Origin: Verrucomicrobiales bacterium
Lineage (GTDB): Bacteria; Verrucomicrobiota; Verrucomicrobiia; Limisphaerales; UBA9464
Assembly (NCBI GenBank): GCA_003445095.1
Contig: DLVS01000291.1
Coordinates: 1 to 18,611, forward strand
DNA length: 18,611 nucleotides
Direction: 5' to 3'
The notes beneath the pieces are model-generated. The model made no database searches. It was not told the origin of the DNA and saw only the letters and a program-made list of their open reading frames with translations. The position numbers and the translations under genes are program-made. This document shows, one piece after another, positions 1 through 8,200 of this stretch (position 1 is the first letter of the stretch; every line of letters starts with the position of its first letter).

Positions 1-1556
1 GCAACACCGTGGTTGTCGTCGAGCACGAAGCCAGCGTAATGCGTGCTGCGGATCAATTGGTGGCTCTTGGTCCGGGCCATGGTGACGCGGGCGGGCCAGT
101 TGTATTCCAGGGCTCGCCAACTGCGCTTACCGACGCCACCAGCTCGCTGACGGCTGATTATCTTCTGGGCCGGCGACAGATTCGAGCGGCGCGACAGCGC
201 GAAGTCACGATGGAGCCAACCGCCAAGCCAGCCGGCGATGAAGTGAGTTTCGCCGCGGAGAATCCCGTTCCGTACCGAGCCGAGGCCCGGATCGAGTCGG
301 TTCGTCGGCTGGATCCGCGCATCCGAATTGGTGCTGAGCTGCTATCTCCGGCTGCCGATCGGAGGACCGCGCTGGGAGCCTCGCAGGATCATGGCTGGCT
401 GAGATTGCGCGGCGCGACTGCCCACAACCTGCGGCAATTGGCCGTGGACATTCCGCTCCGGCGATTGGTCTGTCTGACCGGCGTGAGCGGCTCTGGCAAG
501 ACGACGCTCGTCCGTGAGGTGCTGTTGCCCTTGCTGCAGCAGAAGCTGGCGGGCGCGGGCGCGACGGGACCAACGTCGCTCGAAGACGAAGTGGACAGCG
601 AATCTCGCGAAGAGGCTTGGGCTGGTCTCCACTCAGCCGACTTGGACGGTTGGCAGTCGCTGGGCGCGGTTGTGTTAGTCGATCAATCGTCCCTGGGGCG
701 CACGCCGCGCTCCAATCCGGCGGTTTACGTTGGTGCGTTCGATGATATTCGCGAGGTTTTCGCGGCGAGCCCCGAAGCCCAGGACCGTGGTCTGGCACCG
801 GGCGCATTCAGCTTTAACTCTGCGCAAGGCCAGTGCGAACGCTGTCGAGGCGCGGGGTTCGAAAAGATTGAGATGCAATTCTTGAGCGATGTGTTCGTGC
901 GCTGTCCGGTGTGTCAAGGCCGCCGCTATCGGGAACATATCCTTGAGGTCAAGATTCGGCCGCCGTCCGAGACATCACTAGGCCGACCGGATGCGTGGTC
1001 CATCGATGATGTGTTGGCTGCTCCGGTCGAAGACGCGCGTGAATTCTTCGCCGGGTTTCGAGATTCCAAGGCCGCCCGACGCGCGGTCGCGAAACTGACC
1101 CTCTTATGCGAGGTTGGACTCGGTTATCTGCGGGTGGGGCAACCGGTCAACACGCTGAGCGGCGGCGAAAGCCAACGACTCAAGCTGGTGAGTCATTTGG
1201 CGGAGTCCGCGGCCGCAATTTCGGGTGGTGGCGCCCCCCGGAAAGATGCAACGGAAGCCCTGGCTGGAGCCGTAACTCGACCGACCTTCTTCTTGTTCGA
1301 TGAGCCAACCACCGGACTGCATTTCGACGATGTCCGAGTATTGCTCGCCGTCTTTCAACGCCTAGTGGACGCCGGCCACTCGGTGCTCGTGATCGAGCAC
1401 AATCTCGACGTTATTCGCGCCGCCGATTGGATCCTCGACCTCGGGCCCGATGCGGGCGACGAAGGAGGTCAGTTGGTGGTGGCTGGAACTCCAGCGCAAG
1501 TCGCTGCGTGTGAGCACAGCCACACCGGACAATTCCTGCGGGAAGGCGGCGGTTAG
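1..1556 (+). CDS. uvrA: UvrA-type excinuclease ABC subunit A, C-terminal part (5' end outside window)
   Basis: UvrA is the DNA-damage sensor of nucleotide excision repair, an ABC-type ATPase that loads UvrB. The reading frame is already open at base 3 and starts inside the end of the first ATPase domain (VVVVEH, then an AADQLVALGPGHGDAGG stretch). Numbering from the GTG at base 9, the second domain shows Walker A GVSGSGKT (158-165), the DQSSLGRTPRSNPA segment (225-238), a zinc module with CxxC pairs at C276/C279 and C299/C302, the signature LSGGESQ (383-389), Walker B FFLFDEP (427-433) and the IEHNLDVI switch (462-469). All key motifs are intact. Two stretches look longer than in classical UvrA: an acidic segment at about 181-217, and about 12 extra residues between signature and Walker B. 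It may therefore belong to the long tandem UvrA class rather than classical UvrA; the missing 5' half would decide. It converges on pheA 51 bp downstream. Confidence 0.93.
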   Translation, partial: NTVVVVEHEASVMRAADQLVALGPGHGDAGGPVVFQGSPTALTDATSSLTADYLLGRRQIRAARQREVTMEPTAKPAGDEVSFAAENPVPYRAEARIESVRRLDPRIRIGAELLSPAADRRTALGASQDHGWLRLRGATAHNLRQLAVDIPLRRLVCLTGVSGSGKTTLVREVLLPLLQQKLAGAGATGPTSLEDEVDSESREEAWAGLHSADLDGWQSLGAVVLVDQSSLGRTPRSNPAVYVGAFDDIREVFAASPEAQDRGLAPGAFSFNSAQGQCERCRGAGFEKIEMQFLSDVFVRCPVCQGRRYREHILEVKIRPPSETSLGRPDAWSIDDVLAAPVEDAREFFAGFRDSKAARRAVAKLTLLCEVGLGYLRVGQPVNTLSGGESQRLKLVSHLAESAAAISGGGAPRKDATEALAGAVTRPTFFLFDEPTTGLHFDDVRVLLAVFQRLVDAGHSVLVIEHNLDVIRAADWILDLGPDAGDEGGQLVVAGTPAQVAACEHSHTGQFLREGGG

Positions 1557-1607
1557 ATGGCGACATGCGGGGGCCGTTTGGGGGCAACCGGCAGCGCGCC
1601 CGGCCGG

Positions 1608-2669
1608 CTATTCACCGTTCGGATAGCTCCCGAGCACTTTCACAAAGCTACAGTGGTGACCCAGTAGATCGATCGCTTTGGCGACCTTGGGTTGCTCGGC
1701 ATGACCGTCGCAATCCACGAAAAAGAAGTATTCCCACGCTTTCCGTTTGCTGGGGCGTGATTCGATCTTGGTCATGTTGATTCGGTACCGACGAAACGGG
1801 GCGAGCGCTTTATGCAACGCACCCACTTCATCGCGAATGCTGAACATCACACTGGTGCGATCCTGGCTCCCGGGCGGGCTGCATTGGCGCCCCAGGACGA
1901 GGAACCGGGTGGCATTGGCAGCGTTGTCCTGGAGATCGTGCTCCAAAATAGGCACGTCGTAGTGGCTGGCCGCTAATTCGCCACAGATTGCCGCCGTGGT
2001 CTTGTCGTTCCCGGCGAGTTCCGCACTGCGGGCGTTGGAACTTGTTTCCACCAACTCTGCGTGCGGTAGGTTGCGTTGAATCCAGCCGCGGCACTGCGCG
2101 AGAGTTTGCGGATGGACATAGAGTTTCCGAATCTGCTCGCGGCTTCCGCGACCCGCGAGGCAATGCGAAATGCGCAAGACAACTTGGGCAACAATTTTGA
2201 GGTCGCTATCCACAAACATGTCGAGTGTGTTGGTGACAACGCCTTCGGTGGAATTCTCAACGGGCACCACCCCGTAGTCGGCTCGATGTTTGGCCACCTC
2301 ACTGAACACATCGCTGATGGTCTTTTGCGAAACGTAACGAAGGCTGGCTCCAAAGCGCTTGATTGCCGCTTGATGGGTAAAGGTCGCCTCGGGCCCGAGG
2401 TACGCGATGGTCAGCGTTTTCTCCAAGGAGAGCGCACTCGACATGACTTCTCGATAGATGGCTCGCAGTCCCTCGTTCGTGATGGGGCCGGTGTTCTTGC
2501 GGGAGATGCGTTGCAGCACCGCGCGTTCGCGATGGGGCGCGTAGATTTCTTCGCCAGCCTTGAGTTTGAGCTGACCGATTTCGAGCACGTGTTTGGTTCG
2601 CTCGTTGAGCAAGCGCACGATTTCTTCATCGAGCCGATCAATCGCTTGCCGATGTTCCTGGAGACTCAT
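1608..2669 (-). CDS. pheA: bifunctional chorismate mutase / prephenate dehydratase (P-protein)
   Basis: Converts chorismate to prephenate and then to phenylpyruvate, the committed steps of phenylalanine synthesis in the cytoplasm. With the ATG at 2669 the protein has 353 residues, normal for the family. Residues 1-85 are an AroQ-type chorismate mutase with the expected basic residues (R7, R24, K35, R47-E48 by alignment from memory). Residues 87-262 are prephenate dehydratase, starting IAYLGPEATFT and including the catalytic TRF triad (254-256). Residues 272-350 are the regulatory ACT domain with GAL (283-285) and ESRP (303-306), the two motifs linked to phenylalanine binding, so feedback inhibition is likely retained. 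The frame is open a further 78 codons upstream, but that part has no family similarity and overlaps the divergent ACT gene. An ATG at 2681 is the other possible start. No Shine-Dalgarno sequence is visible at either. Confidence 0.96.
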   Translation of the reverse strand: MSLQEHRQAIDRLDEEIVRLLNERTKHVLEIGQLKLKAGEEIYAPHRERAVLQRISRKNTGPITNEGLRAIYREVMSSALSLEKTLTIAYLGPEATFTHQAAIKRFGASLRYVSQKTISDVFSEVAKHRADYGVVPVENSTEGVVTNTLDMFVDSDLKIVAQVVLRISHCLAGRGSREQIRKLYVHPQTLAQCRGWIQRNLPHAELVETSSNARSAELAGNDKTTAAICGELAASHYDVPILEHDLQDNAANATRFLVLGRQCSPPGSQDRTSVMFSIRDEVGALHKALAPFRRYRINMTKIESRPSKRKAWEYFFFVDCDGHAEQPKVAKAIDLLGHHCSFVKVLGSYPNGE

Positions 2670-2853
2670 TGGCCCGCGCATTATGACTTGTTCGGGCGCG
2701 GCGGCGAAGCGCAAAGCAGGCCCGAGGCGCCTCGGGACGATAATCGAAGTCGCTGGAACCCCGCGTTTGCCCCCTTTTTGACTTGGGAATCTGGCCGAGG
2801 ACGAGGAGCCTGCCCCTGGTTCGGCACCGTGCCACCATTTTGGGAGTCCTACC
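2670..2853. promoter_or_regulatory. divergent control region between pheA and the tandem-ACT gene
   Basis: This 184-bp spacer must carry the start signals for both divergent genes. It holds a perfect 16-bp palindrome, CCCGAGGCGCCTCGGG, at 2721-2736, 51 bp before the pheA ATG. An imperfect inverted repeat (TGGT, GGCAC, centre, GTGCC, ACCA) lies at 2817-2837, just before the Shine-Dalgarno of the ACT gene. A TTGACT at 2778-2783 could be a -35 box for the ACT gene, but no convincing -10 follows at the right spacing. The palindromes may be operators or, on the pheA side, a leader hairpin; this is inference. No leader peptide rich in Phe codons was recognised. Confidence 0.4.
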
Positions 2854-3255
2854 ATGCAACTTGCCACCCAACTCGCCTTATTCCTCGACAACAAACCCGG
2901 CACGCTCGCCCGGGTTTGTCAGGCTCTCGCAGAAGCCAAAATCAATATCCTCGCGTTCTCGATGAGCGATACCGTGGATCACACGGTGTTGCGTATGGTC
3001 GTGAGTGATCCACGTCGGGCGCTCGCGGTCTTTGAGGAACGCGGTACGCTGGTCGTTGAAAACGAGGTACTGCTGATGTCCGGCGATAACAAGCCGGGGT
3101 CGCTTGCGAAAATCGCCACGATCTTGGCCGACGCCGACGTGAACATCGAATACGCTTACAGCGCCACCAGCCCCCAATCACGTCACGGGCTGTGCGTGTT
3201 GCGTGTCTCCAATTACAAGAAGGCGATGAAGTTGTTAAACTCGAAGCCTGAGTGA
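2854..3255 (+). CDS. tandem ACT-domain protein, probable amino-acid-binding regulator
   Basis: A 133-residue protein made of two ACT modules and nothing else. The first covers about residues 4-68 and carries the ligand-loop motif DNKPGTLA followed by INILAFSMSD. The second covers about 70-130 and repeats the pattern with DNKPGSLA and VNIEYAYSA. Free-standing double-ACT proteins of this size occur in many bacteria and are thought to bind amino acids, but their partners are mostly unknown. The start is well supported: GGGAG at 2842-2846 lies 7 bases before the ATG, one of only two clear Shine-Dalgarno sites in the window. It is transcribed divergently from pheA, which suggests a role in sensing aromatic amino acids, though nothing in the protein fixes the ligand. 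A hairpin overlaps its stop codon. Confidence 0.9.
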   Translation: MQLATQLALFLDNKPGTLARVCQALAEAKINILAFSMSDTVDHTVLRMVVSDPRRALAVFEERGTLVVENEVLLMSGDNKPGSLAKIATILADADVNIEYAYSATSPQSRHGLCVLRVSNYKKAMKLLNSKPE

Positions 3256-3267
3256 TCCGGGCTTCGA
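3241..3267 (+). terminator. weak terminator-like hairpin at the end of the ACT gene
   Basis: TCGAAGCC (3241-3248) pairs perfectly with GGCTTCGA (3260-3267) around an 11-base loop that contains the stop codon. No T tract follows, so if it ends transcription it is weak or Rho-assisted. It may simply be a chance inverted repeat. Confidence 0.3.
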
Positions 3268-3340
3268 AACCGCAAGCCGATGCTGAACCGCTAATGGCCG
3301 CTAATCTACTCTGATAATACGGGCTTGCGGCAACCGGGGA
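3256..3340. repeat. intergenic inverted repeat with CCGCTAAT-type repeat
   Basis: CCGCAAGCC (3270-3278) is the exact reverse complement of GGCTTGCGG (3322-3330), giving 9-bp arms 43 bases apart. Between the arms lies an AACCGCTAATGG...CGCTAAT string (3286-3305) with CCGCTAAT twice. From memory it resembles a short repeat scattered between genes in Verrucomicrobiota and other phyla. No gene is seen here. Confidence 0.4.
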
Positions 3341-3536
3341 GTGGTAGGGCTGCGTTCCACCGCGGCCCCATTCAATTCCGTCTCGCTTGTGAATGTCCCC
3401 TGGGGAACGGGGAAGGGTTGGGCGAGTAGGAGTGCACTTTTCGGCCCACCGCTTTTTCCCTGTTTCCCATGGGGCGACTTCACATCCGCCGCAGATCTAG
3501 ATGGGGACGAGGTGGAACTCTCCTTACCACCCTATC
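3341..3536. repeat. tandem repeat unit, copy 1 (196 bp)
   Basis: First of two head-to-tail copies of a 196-bp unit beginning GTGGTAGGGCTGCGTTCCACC. It differs from copy 2 at only a handful of positions, including single-base deletions in the CCCC/TGGGG segment and near its end. The unit carries short palindromes (CCCCTGGGG, CCCATGGG) and a hairpin near the end, GGACGAG-GTGGAA-CTCTCC, that has lost one base compared with copy 2. The + frame through both copies is open for 118 codons, but it follows the repeat and looks like no known protein, so I treat it as non-coding. Confidence 0.85.
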
Positions 3537-3729
3537 GTGGTAGGGCTGCGTTCCACCGCGGCCCCATTCAATTCCGTCTCGCTTGTGAACGTCCCCCTGG
3601 GGAACGGGGAAAGGTTCGGCGAGTAGGAGTGCACTTTTCGGCCCGCCGCTTTTTCCTTGTTTCCCATGGGGCGACTTCACATCCGCCGCAGTTCTAGATG
3701 GGGACGAGGTGGAACTCGTCCTTACCGCC
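3537..3729. repeat. tandem repeat unit, copy 2
   Basis: Second copy, directly abutting copy 1. Its terminal hairpin is perfect: GGACGAG (3702-3708), loop GTGGAA, CTCGTCC (3715-3721). At the junction of the copies, CCTTACCAC (3522-3530) pairs with GTGGTAGGG (3537-3545) across a CCTATC loop with one G-T pair, inside wider arms GGTGGAAC (3511-3518) and GTTCCACC (3550-3557). The pair of units fills the space between the convergent ACT and DUF1501 genes, so the hairpins could serve as a bidirectional transcription end; this is inference. Confidence 0.85.
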
Positions 3730-3750
3730 CGGGCGATGCGGGATTTGGGC

Positions 3751-5199
3751 TTAAGCCAGGATTTCAGGAACAACCTTGCCTGCAATGCCCGTGAGGCGCA
3801 CGTCCAGACCTTGGAACTTGATTGATAGGCGCGTGTGTTCGATGCCCAACGTCCGCAGCATCGTTGCGTGGAGATCGTGGACATCAATGGGGTTATCGAC
3901 CGCGGCGTAACCGAGTTCGTCGGTCGCCCCGTACACCGTGCCCGGGCGGATTCCTCCTCCACACAACCAGACCGTGAACCCGGCATTGTGGTGGTCACGC
4001 CCGTCGCCGCCTTGGCTCATGGGTGTGCGCCCGAACTCGCCCGCCCAAACAATCAGTGTGTCACGCAGCATGTCGCGTTGCTTGAGGTCGGTGATCAACG
4101 CCATGCAAGCGCGATCAATCTCTTCTGCCTTGAATTCGATGCCTTGCTTCACGCCGCCGTGATGGTCCCAATCTTTATGATAAAGTTGGATGAAACGGAC
4201 CCCGCGCTCCGCCAACCGGCGCGCCAATAAACAATTCGAGGCAAAGGAGCCGTCGCCTGGCTTGCATCCATAAAGTTCCAGAATCGTTCCCGGCTCTCGC
4301 GAGACGTCCATCAACTCGGGCACGCTCGCCTGCATTTGGAACGCCATTTCATACTGCGCGATCCGCGTGGCGATTTCCGGATCGTCCACCACCGAATCGT
4401 GCTGGGCATTCAGGCGATTGACGGCTTGGACAACGTCCTGCTGTTGTGCCCGAGTGACCCCATTCGGCGTACCCAAGTACATCACCGGATCGCCTTTGCC
4501 GCGCAAATGGACTCCCTGAAAGCGAGTCGGCAATAGGCCTGCGGCCCATTGGCGCGCCGCAATCGGCTGATTTTGTCCGCCCCGCCCGAGCGAGGTCAGC
4601 ACCACAAAACCGGGAAGGTTTTCCGCGTCGGTTCCCAGACCGTACGTGATCCAGGCGCCCATGCTCGGTCGGCCGGCGATCTGCGAACCGGTGTTCATGA
4701 ACATGTGGGCCGGATCATGGTTGATCGCCTCACTGGTCATTGAGCGCACCCAGCAGATTTCGTCGGCCACGGAACCGATCTGCGGAAACATTTCGCAGAG
4801 TTCGATGCCGGTTTGACCGAAACGACGGAACTTCAACTGCGGCCCGTAGCACATCAGTTTCTGGCCCTGCAACTGGGCGATCTGTTTTCCCTTGGTGAAC
4901 GACTCGGGCATCGGCTGCCCGTGCATTTCGGCCAGCTTGGGTTTGTAATCGAACGTTTCGAGATGAGACGGCCCGCCAGCCATCGAGAGCCAAATCACAC
5001 GTTTCGCGCGCGCCGGAAAATGGGTGGGCTGCACCACCCCGAGCCGTGGATCGGTTGGGTTGGTCACCGCGCCAAGCCGACCTGGGCTTAGCAGCGAGGC
5101 GAGGGCGAGCGCACCCACACCTTGCGACGTTCGACCGAGGAATACCCGACGGGTCTGCCGTTGCCGAAGGTATTGCGAGAATTCAGAACCGGTATTCAT
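3751..5199 (-). CDS. DUF1501 family protein with Tat signal
   Basis: A 482-residue protein of the DUF1501 family, a sulfatase/alkaline-phosphatase-superfamily-like group very common in Planctomycetota and Verrucomicrobiota, whose activity is not established. The N-terminus has a twin-arginine export signal: TRRVFLG at 16-22 followed by a hydrophobic stretch (GVGALALASLL) and a likely cleavage region near 45. The mature part carries typical family segments such as WLSMAGGPSHLETFDYKP near the start and WAGEFGRTP followed by GRDHHN and VWLCGGGI towards the C-terminus. Length is normal. It is the downstream gene of a two-gene operon: its ATG lies 16 bp after the stop of the PSCyt1/DUF1549/DUF1553 gene, the usual partner. 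No Shine-Dalgarno sequence is evident, so translation may be coupled. A periplasmic role alongside its partner is inferred. Confidence 0.93.
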   Translation of the reverse strand: MNTGSEFSQYLRQRQTRRVFLGRTSQGVGALALASLLSPGRLGAVTNPTDPRLGVVQPTHFPARAKRVIWLSMAGGPSHLETFDYKPKLAEMHGQPMPESFTKGKQIAQLQGQKLMCYGPQLKFRRFGQTGIELCEMFPQIGSVADEICWVRSMTSEAINHDPAHMFMNTGSQIAGRPSMGAWITYGLGTDAENLPGFVVLTSLGRGGQNQPIAARQWAAGLLPTRFQGVHLRGKGDPVMYLGTPNGVTRAQQQDVVQAVNRLNAQHDSVVDDPEIATRIAQYEMAFQMQASVPELMDVSREPGTILELYGCKPGDGSFASNCLLARRLAERGVRFIQLYHKDWDHHGGVKQGIEFKAEEIDRACMALITDLKQRDMLRDTLIVWAGEFGRTPMSQGGDGRDHHNAGFTVWLCGGGIRPGTVYGATDELGYAAVDNPIDVHDLHATMLRTLGIEHTRLSIKFQGLDVRLTGIAGKVVPEILA

Positions 5200-5215
5200 G
5201 ACTCGTGATAAGGTC

Positions 5216-8200
5216 TCAGGAGCGAGTGATGGTTTCGTGCAGGTTCAACAGGGCACGGGCGACATCCGTCCAGGCGGCGAGCTCGGCCGGATCCAAAGCC
5301 GGGGACGGAGGGCTCGCTCCCACCTTCAAATACTGGGCGGCCGTCGCTGGGTCTTGTCGGAATTCGGCGAGGTGCTTGTCGAGCAACTCTTGCAAGGTCG
5401 CGAGTTCTTTTGCCTCAGGTGATCGGCCGAGTGCTTGCCGCCAGGCCCAGGTTAGCCGCGCCGTCGTATCCGGAGGAGCTTCTTGGAGAACGCGGGTGGC
5501 GAATCCGCGGGCGGCTTCCACGTAGGTCGGGTCGTTCAACAACACGAGGGCCTGCTGCGGAATGTTCGAGCGGCTGCGTTCGGCCGCGCACTCCTCGCGA
5601 GTGGGCGCGTCAAACGCCAGCATGCTGGGATGCACAAAGGATCGTTGCCACCAGGTGTAGAGCCCGCGCCGATACTGCTCGGCCGCGGTGCTGGCATCGT
5701 ATGAACGAACAGGAAAGTTAAGATTCTCCCAGTAGCCCTCGGGTTGATACGGCTTCGCGCTCGGCCCGCCTACCACGGGAACCAATAGCCCCGCCAGGCT
5801 CAGCGCGTTGTCCCGAACCAATTCGGCTTCGAGCCGCCACCGTCCTTGCCGCGCCAACTCGCGATTGTCGGGATCCCGCGCCAGTAGTTCGCGCGAGGCG
5901 GTGGACACCTGTCGGTAGGTCTCGCTCATTACGATTAGCCGCACCATGTGCTTCATATCCCAACCGGAGTCCATGAATTCGCAGGCCAGCCAATCGAGTA
6001 AGGCACGATTCGGAGGCGGCTCGCCTTGCGCGCCAAGATCGTCGAGGACCTTCGACAATCCGGTGCCGAAGAATTGCTTCCACATCCGATTCATCACGAC
6101 TCGAGCCGTGAGTGGGTTGTCGCGAGCCACGAGCCAATTCGCCAAGTCGAGGCGATTCAATCGACGTCCTTCAGGTTGGCTTCCCGGCGTCACCAGAAAG
6201 GCTGGGAGCGCGGGTTCGACGACGTCCCCGGTTTCAATCAGGAAATTGCCCCGGGGAAGAATTCGCACGGTCCGGGGCTTCTCTGACCGTTCGGTAATCA
6301 GGCAACGCGGAACGGTCGCTTCAAACTCCGCGCGGACTTTCTTCGCTTCCGCTAGTTGCTGTCGGAGGGCAGCGAGTTCCGGAGTCGCATTCTTGAAATG
6401 GACGAAGAGTTGATCGCGCTGTTCGGCGGTGCGTTGGTCTTCGGGAACTTGCACCAATGCGGCGATTTCCTTGGGCGGTGGCGGCGTCGGCGCGGAATGA
6501 ATGGCCTCCGCATTGGTGGTGGTGGCCATCCGGAAACAGCCGAGATTGTGGCCTCCATTGCCATGACGTTGCTGGAGTTCCACGACAAGCCCTTCACCCT
6601 CGAGCAGTGCGAGCGGTTCTTCGAGCTCGAGTTGAAGTCGTTGCGGGCGTCCGACCTCAGGCAACACCGCCCACCCGGCGGATTCCCCCTTCGAATCGCC
6701 ATCGATCACAGACGCCGCCGACCAAAGTTTGTACGGGTTGTTCTCAACGAATGTGGTTTGCTCGATCGTGGCGCGAGCCAAGCGAAACGAGACCGGTCGA
6801 GGTTCAGCGCCGTCTCGTTCTACTCGAGCCACCACCTCGGTAAGAACGAAGTTTCCGTTCGCCGCGCGCCCAGGCCCCTTGGCCGGCAAGGAATCGTCCG
6901 GTAACGCCTCGAGACGCAATCCGATAACACCGGTCAGAGAATTCGTGAATCGCAGCGTGTAGTCATCGCGCTCCGGATTTTTGCCGCTCGCGAGCACCGA
7001 GAGGTTGTCCCGGACCTTTAACTCTGCTTCGCCTTTCGAGGTCGCCGTCGCGGGGGCAAGTCGTGTCCAGCGCGCGTCTTGCTCAATCGCCGCGAGTAGC
7101 GCCTGCTGCCAATTCTTGTAAGCGTCAGCGAGTTCAGGATGCGGCCCGTTGAACTCACGTTGCAATCGGGTGACGATTTCCTCGTGGCGGATGAGTTCCG
7201 GTGCTTGAGCTTCGTTGGGTACAAACGCGCCGTCTTCTCGCCGGCCGATGATGGGTTCTTTCACGTCGGCGAAGAACGCGCCGAGCGAGTAGAAGTCCTT
7301 GGCTTTGATCGGATCGAACTTGTGATCGTGGCACTGCGCGCAGCCAATGGTTTGCCCGAGCCACACGGCGCCCACCGCGCGCACCCGATCAGTCAAATAA
7401 CGCGCCTCGTAGTCTTTCTCCTGTGCGCCGCCTTCCTCCGTGGTCAGCAACAGCCGATTGTACGCCGAGGCTACCTTCTGTTCGAGCGTCGGATCTGGCA
7501 GCAGGTCGCCCGCCAGTTGTTCGCGGGTGAATTGATCGAACGGCTTGTTGTTGTTGAAAGCGCGGATCACATAATCGCGATACGGCCAAATGTTACGCGG
7601 CGTGTCCGAGTGATAACCGATCGTGTCAGCAAAACGAACGACGTCGAGCCAACCGATCGCCATGCGCTCACCGTAGTGAGGTGAAGCGAGCAGACGCTCA
7701 ACCAACTGTGCGTAGGCGCCGGGGGAGGTGTCTTGCTCGAAGGCGAGGATTTCGTCTGGTTTGGGGGGGAGCCCGACGAGATCGAAATACAAGCGGCGCG
7801 TGAGTGTGCGTCGGTCGGCTTCCGGCGAAGGACTCAGGCCAACCTCGCGGAGGCGGCGACCGACTAGTTCATCAATCCCCCGCGCGGTTGCTGAAACCTG
7901 AGGTTTTTCGGGAGGTGTGTATGCCCAGTGGCCTTGGTATTCCGCGCCTTCGGCGATCCAACGTCGCAGCAGTTCTTTTTGTACCGTCGTTAAGGTCTTG
8001 TGCGATTCCGCCGGGGGCATCGCATCGTCGGGGTCAGTCGTGAACAACCGGCGAACAAGTTCACTCTCGTCGGGTTTCCCCGGAACCAACGCAGTTTTCC
8101 CTGACTTGGCCGGCTTGATCGCCACGTCGCGCAGATCCAATCGAAGCGCACCCTTGATTTTATTGGTATCCGGACCGTGGCACGCGAAGCAGTTGTCCGA

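Noticed and set aside
205..807. 200-codon - strand frame opposite uvrA
   Set aside because: Antisense to conserved UvrA motifs, low-complexity Arg/Pro-rich translation.
2670..2903. 78-codon N-terminal extension of pheA
   Set aside because: It has no resemblance to chorismate mutase, overlaps the start of the divergent ACT gene, and the 353-residue form has normal length.
2076..3008. 310-codon + strand frame opposite pheA
   Set aside because: Antisense to an intact P-protein with catalytic motifs and overlapping the ACT gene in another frame; no family similarity seen.
3341..3697. 118-codon + strand frame through the tandem repeats
   Set aside because: Its ends follow the repeat, the two copies are read in different frames because of indels, and the peptide looks like no protein family.
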